A stretch of DNA of 64,000 nucleotides from Thermovenabulum sp049723235 (lineage in GTDB: Bacteria; Bacillota; Thermosediminibacteria; Thermosediminibacterales; Thermosediminibacteraceae), in NCBI RefSeq assembly GCF_049723235.1, contig NZ_JBNARB010000006.1, positions 1 to 64,000 of the forward strand, read 5' to 3'. The number at the start of each line of letters is the position of its first letter. The first letter of the stretch is position 1. The notes beneath the pieces are model-generated. The model did not search any database, was not told where the DNA came from, and saw only the letters and a list, made by a program, of their open reading frames with translations. Below are positions 15,391 through 23,701 of this stretch, one piece after another. Made by a program: the position numbers and the translations under genes.

Positions 15391-16557
15391 TTAAAACAAT
15401 CTATTAATAAGAGTTTTTAATATATCCAAATATCCTATTTTCCTTACATCTTGCTTTGCCAGCAAATCTACTTCTCCTATTTCCACATCGTTTTGATATA
15501 TTTTCAAAGTTCCTACTTTTTGACCTTTTCTTACCGGAGCCACAATCTTTTCAGGTAAAATGATTTTAGTACTTATTTCGTTTTCTTTTCCCTTTTCTAC
15601 AAGAAAACTCTTATCCTCTTTATAAATAATTTCAACTTCTTTTTCTATTCCTTTGTCTACTTTTAATCTTTTTACCGTCGCTCCTTTTTTGGCCACGGAT
15701 ACAGAATTATAAAATCCAAAACCATAGTCCAGCAATTTTTTGGTATCTTCAAAACGATCATTAGAAGAAGGAGCATTCATTACTACCGAAATCAACCTCA
15801 TATCTCCTCTTTTAGCACTACCTACAAAACAAAATCCTGCCTTTTCGTGATACCCGGTTTTAATACCATCTAACCCATCGTATTTTCCAATTAGTTTGTT
15901 TGTATTGGCAAGCATAGTAGGTTCGCGTTTCTTATCAGTATGTTCAAGATAATCCACCAATTTAGTCGACCAATCAAAAAACTTCTGGTATTTTATCAGT
16001 TCCTTAGCTACTATTGCCATATCAAAGGCTGTGGTATAAAGATTGGGATCGGGTAAACCATGAGGATTGGTAAAATTAGTATTTTGAAGCCCTAATTCCT
16101 TCGCCTTATCATTCATCATCCTGACAAAACCTTCTACGCTACCGCCTATATGTTCAGCTACGGCTACCGATGCGTCATTTGCTGAAGAAATGACAATACA
16201 TTTTAGTAAGGTTTCAAGGGTCTGGACTTCGCCGGGACCCAGGAAAACCTGACTACCTCCTGTTTTCCATGCTCGTTCGCTCACCCTTACCTCATCGTTA
16301 AAATTTGCCTTTCCTTTTTCCACCGACTCAAAAGCCACAAGTAAAGTCATTATTTTAACTAAACTTGCTGGTTCCAATTTCTGGTGGGCATTTTTTTCAT
16401 ATAAAACCTTCCCCGAGGACGCATCAATTAAAATTGCCGAAGGAGATTTTATATTTGGCGGGTTTTGAAACATTACTGCCTGGCAAGATGAGGAAAATAT
16501 TAAAATACTTATAAGAATTACTGAAATAAGAGAAATTACTTTTTTTTTCAAAGACAT
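15391..16557 (-). CDS. dacF: D-alanyl-D-alanine carboxypeptidase DacF
   Basis: Penicillin-binding carboxypeptidase that trims peptidoglycan peptides; with spoIIA it is the usual forespore enzyme for cortex cross-linking. The 388-residue protein has a signal peptide (about 1-28), the SxxK motif in ASLVKIMTLL, SSANDAS (SxN), and GIKTGYHEKAGF (KTG), then a C-terminal beta-rich PBP5-like domain. I use the ATG that directly follows AAAGGAGGA; an ATG four codons upstream is less likely. Its ribosome binding site is half of an 11-bp inverted repeat described separately. Confidence 0.95.
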   Translation of the reverse strand: MSLKKKVISLISVILISILIFSSSCQAVMFQNPPNIKSPSAILIDASSGKVLYEKNAHQKLEPASLVKIMTLLVAFESVEKGKANFNDEVRVSERAWKTGGSQVFLGPGEVQTLETLLKCIVISSANDASVAVAEHIGGSVEGFVRMMNDKAKELGLQNTNFTNPHGLPDPNLYTTAFDMAIVAKELIKYQKFFDWSTKLVDYLEHTDKKREPTMLANTNKLIGKYDGLDGIKTGYHEKAGFCFVGSAKRGDMRLISVVMNAPSSNDRFEDTKKLLDYGFGFYNSVSVAKKGATVKRLKVDKGIEKEVEIIYKEDKSFLVEKGKENEISTKIILPEKIVAPVRKGQKVGTLKIYQNDVEIGEVDLLAKQDVRKIGYLDILKTLINRLF

Positions 16558-16602
16558 TCCTCCTTTCAATCATAGATTATCCTTGAAGGAGGAATGTTAT
16601 TC
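16555..16602 (-). promoter_or_regulatory. Sigma-F-like dacF promoter with an anti-RBS arm in its spacer
   Basis: GAATA (16602-16598), 15 bases, then GGATAATCTA (16582-16573) fits the sigma-F pattern GYATA and GGNNANANTR. The spacer contains CATTCCTCCTT (16596-16586), a perfect 11-bp complement of AAGGAGGAATG (16565-16555), which is the dacF Shine-Dalgarno plus start codon. RNA from this promoter would start near 16566 and lack the blocking arm, while read-through RNA from xerD would carry it. Confidence 0.6.
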
Positions 16603-16608
16603 ATAAAG

Positions 16609-17496
16609 CTAAGCCCTCGGGTGGGTTCTATCGTATACCTCTCTGATTTTTGATTTTGTTAAATGAGTATAAATTTGAGTTGTTGATATATCTGAATGTC
16701 CCAGCATTTCCTGAACAGAACGCAAATCTGCCCCGTTTTCTAAAAGATGAGTGGCAAAGGAGTGCCTTAATGTATGAGGTGTAATTTCTTTATTAATGTT
16801 AGCTCTTCTGGCATATTTTTTTATAATCTTCCAAAAACCCTGTCTTGTTAAACTTTTTCCCTGATGATTGAAAAATAGATAGTCACATTCTTTATTTTTT
16901 AATAATTTTTTTCTAATTTCATTTATATATAAATTAAGGAAGGATGTAGCGACGGAGCCGATGGGGATAATCCTTTCCTTTGACCCCTTTCCCATGCATT
17001 TTAGGTACCCCATTTCCAAATTTACATCTTCGACTTTTAAAGAAATCAGTTCCGAAACTCTTATTCCGGTAGCGTATAACAATTCCAGCATGGTTCTATC
17101 CCTTAGTCCCCAGAGGTCTTCTTTATCCGGTGAAGCTAAAAGCTTTTCCACTTCTTCCACAGTAAGCACTCTCGGTAATTTTTTTTCTAATTTTGGTGTA
17201 TCTAAATTATATGTGGGATCTTCTTCTATAATTCTCTCTCTTAAAAGAAAATGGTAAAAAGTTTTTATAGCTGCCAGAGACCTGAGAATACTGCTGGAAG
17301 CTCTTTTTTTCCTTTGTAAAAATAAAAGATAAGAGATTATATTGGCTCTATTTACTTCGTTGAAGGTTTTCACTCCATTATTCTTTAAAAAATTTATAAA
17401 TTGATTTAAATCATTTTTATAGGATAAAACTGTATTATTGGATAAACCTCTTTCTACCACCAAAAAATCCAGAAAACTATCTAATATTTCTTCCAC
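16609..17496 (-). CDS. xerD: Site-specific tyrosine recombinase XerD
   Basis: Resolves chromosome dimers at dif together with XerC. The 295-residue protein has the N-terminal SAM-like core-binding domain (about 1-85) and the catalytic residues R in ATGIRVSELISL (about 147), K near 170, HTLRHSFATHLL (about 240-251), H in MLGHSDISTTQIY and the final Tyr of that segment (about 276). It begins at GTG after AAGGTG, a little after spoIIM. The spoIIM-xerD-dacF-spoIIA arrangement resembles Bacillus and Clostridia. Confidence 0.96.
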   Translation of the reverse strand: MEEILDSFLDFLVVERGLSNNTVLSYKNDLNQFINFLKNNGVKTFNEVNRANIISYLLFLQRKKRASSSILRSLAAIKTFYHFLLRERIIEEDPTYNLDTPKLEKKLPRVLTVEEVEKLLASPDKEDLWGLRDRTMLELLYATGIRVSELISLKVEDVNLEMGYLKCMGKGSKERIIPIGSVATSFLNLYINEIRKKLLKNKECDYLFFNHQGKSLTRQGFWKIIKKYARRANINKEITPHTLRHSFATHLLENGADLRSVQEMLGHSDISTTQIYTHLTKSKIREVYDRTHPRA

Positions 17497-17511
17497 CTTA
17501 TATCACCTTGC

Positions 17512-18141
17512 TTATGAAATATAATTAGCAATAATTCTAATTAAAAAAGGAGATATATACCCTTCGATAAGGCTCGCAAAAAGCAAAAATAAAGAAAAGA
17601 ATAGAAAAGAGAATAAATAACCTAATATAAGATTCCCATAACTTTCCCTGTAGTATTTTCTTTTAGATTTAAGAACTGTAAAATCAAAGTATAAAGTTGT
17701 TACTCCTATTGATAAGATTCCCGTAATTATTAAAATGTTTTGCGGAACAATAGCAAAAATAGAAAGTAAAACTCCTTTTGTTCCAAATTCGGAAATAAAA
17801 TATCCCGTAGTAAAACCCAGCATAAAACCCCTTAAAAAAATAATTATAAAAACAATTGGGAATCCGAAAATTAAAAGTCCCGATAAAAAAATAATTAATA
17901 GGGTTTTTAAATTGTTGGATAATGATGAATAAAAGATATTAGTACTATCCAGATCCATATTGTTAATATTTATAAAAAACATATTCAGGTATTTGGTTAA
18001 TTCTTCTTTTTGTAGCGCGGAAAGCAGGTTTACCGTTAAACTTCCCGATAATATACCTATTACAAGAATCAATAAAAGTATTATATAAAGGCCAATATTT
18101 TTTTTGATATATTCAATAATAACATCAATAAAGTAACGCAA
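17512..18141 (-). CDS. spoIIM: Stage II sporulation protein M
   Basis: Mother-cell membrane protein of the SpoIIDMP complex that drives peptidoglycan remodelling and engulfment. The 209 residues carry about five membrane segments, with a typical LRGFMLGFTTGYFISEFG motif near 100-118. I start at TTG (18141), seven bases after GGGGGGAG; an ATG at 18162 lies inside the loop of the RBS hairpin and has no Shine-Dalgarno of its own. It sits between an EndoQ-like gene and xerD. Confidence 0.93.
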   Translation of the reverse strand: MRYFIDVIIEYIKKNIGLYIILLLILVIGILSGSLTVNLLSALQKEELTKYLNMFFININNMDLDSTNIFYSSLSNNLKTLLIIFLSGLLIFGFPIVFIIIFLRGFMLGFTTGYFISEFGTKGVLLSIFAIVPQNILIITGILSIGVTTLYFDFTVLKSKRKYYRESYGNLILGYLFSFLFFSLFLLFASLIEGYISPFLIRIIANYIS

Positions 18142-18148
18142 AATTAAT

Positions 18149-18199
18149 CTCCCCCCGTCCACTTATAAAATAATTATGCGGGGGAGTTGGATAATATAA
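18149..18199 (-). promoter_or_regulatory. Sigma-E-like spoIIM promoter with an anti-RBS arm in its spacer
   Basis: TTATATT (18199-18193), 14 bases, then CATAATTA (18178-18171) resembles a sigma-E promoter (KMATATT, 14, CATACANT). The spacer includes CTCCCCCG (18186-18179), which pairs with CGGGGGGAG (18157-18149), the spoIIM Shine-Dalgarno. RNA started from this promoter would lack the blocking arm; read-through RNA from the upstream gene would contain both arms. Confidence 0.55.
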
Positions 18200-18207
18200 C
18201 TTTAAAA

Positions 18208-19371
18208 TTAATCAATAATTAACTTCCCGTAAATTCCACCTCCACCTGATATTAAATCCAGTTTACCCTCCCTAACCTTACTAATTTTTTCGGCTATTTT
18301 TTTTCCAAAATTTTTTTCTATTTCTTTAATTTCAACAAGATGCATAACGTTAATTTCCGAATGGAATTTATCTAAAAGCAGTTTCTTAGTTTTTTTGCCT
18401 ATTCCGGGAATTAACTCCAAAGGATAATTATAAAAATAAGGCGGTCTTACGGCAGGTTTATTATATTCTTTATCTTTTAGTAGATATACTCTATCTAGAA
18501 CCCCTACCGTGACTTTATTATTTTTACAAACCGGGCAGTAAGTTACCGGAGGTTCAGATTCAGCAATAAAACCACAATTCTCGCACCTGGTTCTGTGGTA
18601 TTTACCCAGCTTAGGATTCAATCCAAAATTTGCAGTAATTCTTATTTCTTTTTCATGAAAAATTGTTTCAAAATTTATATCGTTAACATCCTTAGCATAA
18701 AATTCATTAAACTCTCTACCAATTTTTTCTAATGAGTGAGCATCTGAATTGGATAAAAAAACCTTTTCCTCCAATTCCCTCAAATGATCGGCTAAAAAAG
18801 AATCCGCACTTAATCCCAGTTCAATAAATTTTATTCTGTCAAAGCAATTTTCGAAGGCAAAAAGTAATCGATTATAGCAAGCATAAAAGCTTTTATGAGG
18901 GGTAAAAACATGAGCTGGAATTAAAACGCCTCCCATGTCTTCAACAATTTTTAATAATTCTCGGGCATTTATGGAAGCTTTTTGAGAACTAAGATTAATA
19001 TTTTTAATATATTTTTCCATTATTTTAGAAAAACCGATCATTTCAATAATTTTCGGAAAAAACACTAAGCTATGAGCAACACCGTTTTTTTCCAATGTCT
19101 CCAATTCACTACCTAAAAACAATATTACCGAGTTTTTATAAAGGTATCCACCTTTGTCTAATTCTACCAGTTCTCCTTTTTTTATAATATCTATTATTTC
19201 ATCTAAAACTAAGGGGGATGCAGCATCTACTATACCTATAACATTTAAACCTTTTTCTAAATAAGCTGTTGTCAAAATTTTTTCTAATGTAAGATCTTTT
19301 GATGCGGTAATTTTTACGGGTTTATTTCGAGCTTTTCCGATATGTACATGTAAATCGGCAAATATTTTCAT
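18208..19371 (-). CDS. Endonuclease Q-like PHP-domain protein (YqxK type)
   Basis: Related to EndoQ, which nicks DNA 5-prime of deaminated bases such as uracil and hypoxanthine. The 387 residues show a PHP phosphoesterase domain (ADLHVHIGKARNKP at 5-18, NSDAHS near 222), a four-cysteine zinc finger (CENCGF and CPVC near 265-290) and a helix-hairpin-helix (ELIPGIGKKTKKLL near 320) for DNA binding, in that order. The same gene sits near a Nudix gene in other Bacilli and Clostridia. High deamination in a warm habitat would explain its presence (inference). Confidence 0.9.
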   Translation of the reverse strand: MKIFADLHVHIGKARNKPVKITASKDLTLEKILTTAYLEKGLNVIGIVDAASPLVLDEIIDIIKKGELVELDKGGYLYKNSVILFLGSELETLEKNGVAHSLVFFPKIIEMIGFSKIMEKYIKNINLSSQKASINARELLKIVEDMGGVLIPAHVFTPHKSFYACYNRLLFAFENCFDRIKFIELGLSADSFLADHLRELEEKVFLSNSDAHSLEKIGREFNEFYAKDVNDINFETIFHEKEIRITANFGLNPKLGKYHRTRCENCGFIAESEPPVTYCPVCKNNKVTVGVLDRVYLLKDKEYNKPAVRPPYFYNYPLELIPGIGKKTKKLLLDKFHSEINVMHLVEIKEIEKNFGKKIAEKISKVREGKLDLISGGGGIYGKLIID

Positions 19372-19917
19372 TTACAGTTTTCCCTCACTTAAGAATTTTT
19401 CTGCTATTAAAAGTCCTGCAAGAGTTTTACCGTCTTTAATTTCTCCTCTATACGCGCGAAGCACTGCTTCTGTTAAAGGAATTTTTTCAACACTTATCAT
19501 TTCATCCTCGTCTAATGTCCCCTTAGCTTCAAAGAGGTCTTTTGCTAAGAAAAGATACATTCTTTCATCAGAAAAGCCCGGTGAAGTATAAAAATCTGCA
19601 AGAAAAATGAGTTTTTTTGATCTATATCCTGTCTCTTCCATTAATTCTCTTTGAGCACATTCTTCCACATCTTCATTTTTTTCAATCTTTCCTGCAGGAA
19701 TTTCTAATAAGACTTTCTCTACAGCTTTTCTAAATTGTCTTACCATAATTACTTCATTTTTTTCATTTATTGGAACAATTGCCACTGCACCGGGATGTTC
19801 CACTATTTCTCTGGTAGATTCCTTTCCGTTCGGAAGTTTAACTCTTTCAATTTTGAGATTAATTATTTTTCCCTGATATACTTTTTTCGAATCAATTGTT
19901 TCTTCAAAGAATTCCAT
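19372..19917 (-). CDS. nudF: ADP-ribose pyrophosphatase-type Nudix hydrolase
   Basis: The 181-residue protein has the Nudix box G-x5-E-x7-REUxEExGU: GKIEKNEDVEECAQ followed by RELMEETGY, near 77-99. Its N-terminal beta domain, GAVAIVPINEKNEVIMVRQF and the PGFSDERMYLF segment match the ADP-ribose diphosphatase subgroup (YqkG). It breaks ADP-ribose into AMP and ribose-5-phosphate. It abuts the EndoQ-like gene with no gap. Confidence 0.93.
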   Translation of the reverse strand: MEFFEETIDSKKVYQGKIINLKIERVKLPNGKESTREIVEHPGAVAIVPINEKNEVIMVRQFRKAVEKVLLEIPAGKIEKNEDVEECAQRELMEETGYRSKKLIFLADFYTSPGFSDERMYLFLAKDLFEAKGTLDEDEMISVEKIPLTEAVLRAYRGEIKDGKTLAGLLIAEKFLSEGKL

Positions 19918-19934
19918 TAATTCTTCCTCCTCAC

Positions 19935-21005
19935 TTAAATAATATTTTCTGCAGCAAAAGCACCTCCTGAAGCTGCAGTTAAAAAATAATAGGGTTCTTT
20001 TTCATAATTTTTCCCCATCGAATACAGAGGGAAATTACATTCGATCAAAAAATCTATAGCTCTCTTTCCTTTTCTAAAAACGATATCATGTTTATCTGTT
20101 AATTTATACTCTAAGAACTTTCTCATAACCAAATCTTTAATCACTGAATCTATTTCTTCTGAAAGAACAACAATAGCCTTAGTTAATGCTATTTCGGATA
20201 ATGCCGTTAATGTATGGTGGCTTACCAGAAAATGCCTTGCTCTATTTTCGAAAATTGTAATTCTTGGGATAAAAATCGCTTTCCCTTTTAGTATATTAAC
20301 AGCATTTACGGCTTCTCCAAGGATTATCCCCGTATTTCCGTATTTTGTCCCAGTACCTACTATGCCCGGTCCCGTTCCAACAATAGCTATATTGCATCCC
20401 GACGCTTTTGCAGCAAGTAAACCGGTATATAAATTCACAGCCTCTAAATCTCCACCGAAAGCATGCCCTACTGTAACTGTTAAATCCAAAAGGTTTAGCT
20501 TTTTTAATAAAAAAACCGTTTTGCTAAAAAAAATAGGTAATGCCCCTCCATCCGTCATTATAAAAGCAATTTTTGCATTTCTCTGATAACACTTAATGGC
20601 TGCACAAACTGGAGCTAAAGCGCTATGAAGAGGAATAATTACCACGGGCATTCCATCTAAAGAAGGCGTATTTTCAATAATTTTTCTAATATCTTCCTTT
20701 TCTTCGACGGAAAAGCATTTTATTTGAAAAGGAGTATATCTTAATTTCATTATATGTCCTTTTTTTTCAATATCAAGATGGGAATTTCTAAAATTGTGTA
20801 TTATAAAATGATATCCTCCACTTCCAAGATTTAAAAATACCGCCGTAGTATTAAGAATTACTTCATCGCCAATTCTCACTTCCCCGCTTAACGGAACGTA
20901 ATTAATAGCTTTATGTAAATTACCTTCGCTTTCCACCAGGACTTCTTCTATCCCCTCTCTCTTTTCAATTACATCTAAAACCCTGCCTTTTCTTAATCTA
21001 ATCAT
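19935..21005 (-). CDS. DUF3866 family protein
   Basis: A 356-residue soluble protein of a family found in Clostridia and Actinobacteria. It begins with a small beta-rich domain (LRKGRVLDVIEKREG...GDEVILNTTAVFLNLGSGG in outline, about 1-75). The main domain is rich in glycine motifs, IVGTGPGIVGTGTKYG near 206-221 and MTDGGALPIFFS near 150-161, suggesting nucleotide or phosphate binding. Function is unknown. It overlaps the MraY-like gene upstream by four bases and is in the steA-steB cluster, so a link to cell-wall or division is plausible but unproved. Confidence 0.85.
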   Translation of the reverse strand: MIRLRKGRVLDVIEKREGIEEVLVESEGNLHKAINYVPLSGEVRIGDEVILNTTAVFLNLGSGGYHFIIHNFRNSHLDIEKKGHIMKLRYTPFQIKCFSVEEKEDIRKIIENTPSLDGMPVVIIPLHSALAPVCAAIKCYQRNAKIAFIMTDGGALPIFFSKTVFLLKKLNLLDLTVTVGHAFGGDLEAVNLYTGLLAAKASGCNIAIVGTGPGIVGTGTKYGNTGIILGEAVNAVNILKGKAIFIPRITIFENRARHFLVSHHTLTALSEIALTKAIVVLSEEIDSVIKDLVMRKFLEYKLTDKHDIVFRKGKRAIDFLIECNFPLYSMGKNYEKEPYYFLTAASGGAFAAENII

Positions 21006-21820
21006 GAAACCGGGCCTTTTTTCCAGATTTTTCTCCCCCCTATATTATCCAAAATTTTTGATATTGAAAATTTCTCTGCAAAGATATTTAAAAATAACAA
21101 AAAAAATAAAATAATTATTTTGTATTTACTTGAAAGTATCCATGAAAATAATATTCCTAAATGAAGACCTAATACGTTTGCACCCGTGTCCCCCATCATT
21201 ACCTTTTCTTTTAAATCAAAGGACAAAAATACAATTACTGAAAATAATATAGGGAATATCGTCATTATTATGTTATAATTTTTCATAAAAAATAATTTCA
21301 AAAGACCAATTAAACAAAAAATTATATAAAATTTACATGCTCGACCGGGCCTTATATCCAATATATTTAAAGCATTAATAGAAAGACAGATAAAAAAAGT
21401 ATCTATTATTAATTCCTTTAAATCATGACTATTTTTTGTATAAGAAATGAAAAAGGAAACGAAAAATCCGATAATAGCTTTAAGAAAACCTGTTGTTAAA
21501 TTACCTCTTAAAAAACAAGAAAAATGCCCCTTGAATCCCTTTATATTTTTTTGCCCAAAGACATCATCGATAAGTCCAATTATTCCTATTGCGAGGATTC
21601 CAAAAAGATTAAGTAAAATAAATAATTTTTCTCTGGTAAAAGTGTATAAAATCATGCTCATAAGAAATTGAACAATAATAAAAACAATTCCTCCCGAAGT
21701 AGGAATATCTTCACCTTTATAGTTTTTTACTTTTTTTATATCCCATTTTAAAAATTGAGTAATCAAATAATAAGATAAAATATTAGAAAAAACTATATTA
21801 AGAGTAAGAATTGCCATCAT
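21002..21820 (-). CDS. MraY/WecA-like membrane glycosyl-1-phosphate transferase, divergent
   Basis: A 272-residue polytopic membrane protein similar to MraY/GPT transferases, but short (the family has about 320-360). It has DIKKVKNYKGEDIPTSGGIVF near 27-47, the region of the MraY motif with GxxTPTxGG, then GLIDDVFGQ near 102 with two catalytic-type Asp, NALNILDIRPGRA near 150, and GDTGANVLGLHLG near 206. The loop that normally reads N-xx-DGxDG is here LDIRPGRA, so the active site is altered. It may use another polyprenyl or nucleotide sugar substrate, or be inactive. It is cotranscribed with steA and steB. Confidence 0.8.
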   Translation of the reverse strand: MMAILTLNIVFSNILSYYLITQFLKWDIKKVKNYKGEDIPTSGGIVFIIVQFLMSMILYTFTREKLFILLNLFGILAIGIIGLIDDVFGQKNIKGFKGHFSCFLRGNLTTGFLKAIIGFFVSFFISYTKNSHDLKELIIDTFFICLSINALNILDIRPGRACKFYIIFCLIGLLKLFFMKNYNIIMTIFPILFSVIVFLSFDLKEKVMMGDTGANVLGLHLGILFSWILSSKYKIIILFFLLFLNIFAEKFSISKILDNIGGRKIWKKGPVS

Positions 21821-21847
21821 ATTTTTCCCTCTAAGGATTATATTAAT

Positions 21848-22474
21848 TTATTTTGATAAAAAATGTATTAATCTTATTCTTTTTATTACATTATTAATTT
21901 CATCTACATAAAATATTTTTTCACGTGCATAATATTTCTTATCTTCAACAGTAGCCGGATAATCCTGAACAACTACGAAATTTTGATTATAACGCTTTAA
22001 AAATTTTATAATGCCGTTAAGATCATTATTATTTTCATCTTTATACTTCAGTAAAATAATAAAATCGCATTCTACCGGAAAAAATGTTTTTTCGTTAAGG
22101 TTTTTTATTTCTATACTGGCACCGGTCATTTTTAAAGAGTCTAATAAAATTTCAATATTATTTTTTTCTGAAGTTAATATTATAATTTTTTCTCCTAATA
22201 GCCTGTTTTTAAAAATATCATCAAAATGTTCTTCTAAAAAAACGCAGTCTTCTTTTTGTTTTTTTATTATTTCCTTTATTTCTGCATTTAGTTTTTTATT
22301 TACTTCTTTTAATTTATTCAATGTAGTTTCTAACTGTTCTATAGTATCTTGTTGTTGGTATGCAATAAGTTCACTCCCATTCACGGAAAAACCCGTTAAT
22401 AAACCAATTGTAAAGGAAATAAAAATGGATACGGTCAATAGGCTTATTACTCTTATGTTGTACAATTCTACCAC
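21848..22474 (-). CDS. SteB-like / MctB (copper transporter family) membrane protein
   Basis: A 208-residue protein of the DUF3186/MctB family. It has an N-terminal membrane segment (about 8-28, IRVISLLTVSIFISFTIGLL), a coiled coil (about 40-75) and a soluble extracellular alpha/beta domain. The first segment is followed by a GFSVNG motif. In Corynebacterium the homologue SteB works with SteA in septal wall turnover; the copper label is from the Mycobacterium homologue MctB. It directly follows steA here, and the gene pair supports the Ste assignment. Confidence 0.8.
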   Translation of the reverse strand: MVELYNIRVISLLTVSIFISFTIGLLTGFSVNGSELIAYQQQDTIEQLETTLNKLKEVNKKLNAEIKEIIKKQKEDCVFLEEHFDDIFKNRLLGEKIIILTSEKNNIEILLDSLKMTGASIEIKNLNEKTFFPVECDFIILLKYKDENNNDLNGIIKFLKRYNQNFVVVQDYPATVEDKKYYAREKIFYVDEINNVIKRIRLIHFLSK

Positions 22475-22480
22475 CTCGGA

Positions 22481-23605
22481 TTAGAACATCATTAATGCCA
22501 GTTTTAACTTCAGAATTATTAATTTAAATACATGCGATAAAATGGGAGAATTTAAGAAAAGTATAAAAATAGGAATGATACCTGTTAATACCATGGGCAA
22601 TATTAAGCTGAAATTTTCCTCCTTTCTTTTATAAAGTTTATTTACACCTTTTGCATCGATGAGGATATGTCCCATTTTCAATCTCACTAAAAATGTGCTT
22701 GCCATGCCTTTCCTGCCTTTTTCCAAGAAATCCAGCATACTTGTATGTGTGCCAACTGCTACAATTAAATCTGCTCCCTTCTCGAAAGCCAGTAAAAATG
22801 CGGCATCCTCGCTGGTTCCCGTTACCGAAAAAATAGAATATTTAACACCCAAATTTTTTATCCTTTCCAATCCCGGTGCTTTTCCATCCGGATAAGCATG
22901 AACAATTATTTCTGCCCCGCATAGCAACCCGTCATCGGAAATACTGTCCATATCTCCTATAATAATATCGGGAGTATAACCGAATTCTATAATTGCATCA
23001 GCCCCTCCATCAACTCCAATCAATACAGGCTTCATTTCCTCTATGTAACTTCTCAGCATTGATAAATCCTCTTTATACTCGTGTCCTCGGATTACTATTA
23101 AAACATGCTTCCCTTTAATATCCACATTAACATCCGGAACGGAATAATTGGAATTTATTATGTCCCGGTTTTTTTCAATATAATTTATGGTATTTTCGAC
23201 AAAATCTAAAAGATACTTATCGATATTTTGTTTTGCTAAATTTCTGCATTTATTCAAACTATCTAAATCCCAGAATCTGCCTTTTGCAAAAAATTTCCCA
23301 TTTACAAATATATCCCCGTTGTCTTTAACTTTTATTATGTCCCCTTCTTTAATTTCTCCTTGATAGGGTGATCTGATGTCAATAAGAGGTATTTTAGCTT
23401 TTATTAATGTTTCCGGACCCTTATTGTAATATTTTCCGCTACAGGAAGTTTCAAAATTTATAACCGCTTTAACCTTTTTTTCTAAAAGAAAACTTGCTGC
23501 TATTTCATCTATATCTTTATGAAAAATTACAGCGATTTCACCGGGTCTTATTTTGTTTACCAAATTTTTTGTTTTTTTACCAACACAAGCTCTTCCGCAA
23601 ATCAT
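22481..23605 (-). CDS. SteA-like putative cytokinetic ring protein
   Basis: A 374-residue protein related to thiamine pyrophosphokinase fold. N-terminal domain (about 1-160) ends with an RGHEYKEDL link; then the TPK-like core with GVDGGADAIIEFGYTPDIII near 201-220 and GDMDSIS, typical of the nucleotide-binding site; a C-terminal hydrophobic segment near 345-372 anchors it in the membrane. In Corynebacterium SteA is at the division site with SteB. I use the ATG closest to GGGTG; a start three codons upstream is possible. Neighbours steB, MraY-like and DUF3866 support a division or wall role. Confidence 0.85.
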   Translation of the reverse strand: MICGRACVGKKTKNLVNKIRPGEIAVIFHKDIDEIAASFLLEKKVKAVINFETSCSGKYYNKGPETLIKAKIPLIDIRSPYQGEIKEGDIIKVKDNGDIFVNGKFFAKGRFWDLDSLNKCRNLAKQNIDKYLLDFVENTINYIEKNRDIINSNYSVPDVNVDIKGKHVLIVIRGHEYKEDLSMLRSYIEEMKPVLIGVDGGADAIIEFGYTPDIIIGDMDSISDDGLLCGAEIIVHAYPDGKAPGLERIKNLGVKYSIFSVTGTSEDAAFLLAFEKGADLIVAVGTHTSMLDFLEKGRKGMASTFLVRLKMGHILIDAKGVNKLYKRKEENFSLILPMVLTGIIPIFILFLNSPILSHVFKLIILKLKLALMMF

Positions 23606-23657
23606 TATAAACACCCTGGTAAAATTTTTTCACATTTAGTATTCCAAAACTTTTTCT

Positions 23658-23690
23658 TAAAATACAAAAAGCGCGTTTTTGCCGCGCTTT
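23658..23690 (-). terminator. Intrinsic terminator after spo0A
   Basis: An 8-bp stem (AAAGCGCG with CGCGCTTT, loop of 7) followed by TTGTATTTT in the minus direction, 11 bases beyond the spo0A stop. The stem is GC-rich compared with the area. Confidence 0.85.
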
Positions 23691-23701
23691 CTGTAAAAAT
23701 A

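Noticed and set aside
16555..16596. Hairpin between xerD and dacF as a terminator
   Set aside because: No T-run follows the stem in the minus direction and the right arm is the dacF RBS and start codon, so a translational role fits better.
22011..22484. 157-codon open frame on the plus strand
   Set aside because: Antisense shadow of the SteB-like gene; Ser/Phe/Ile-rich, no support.
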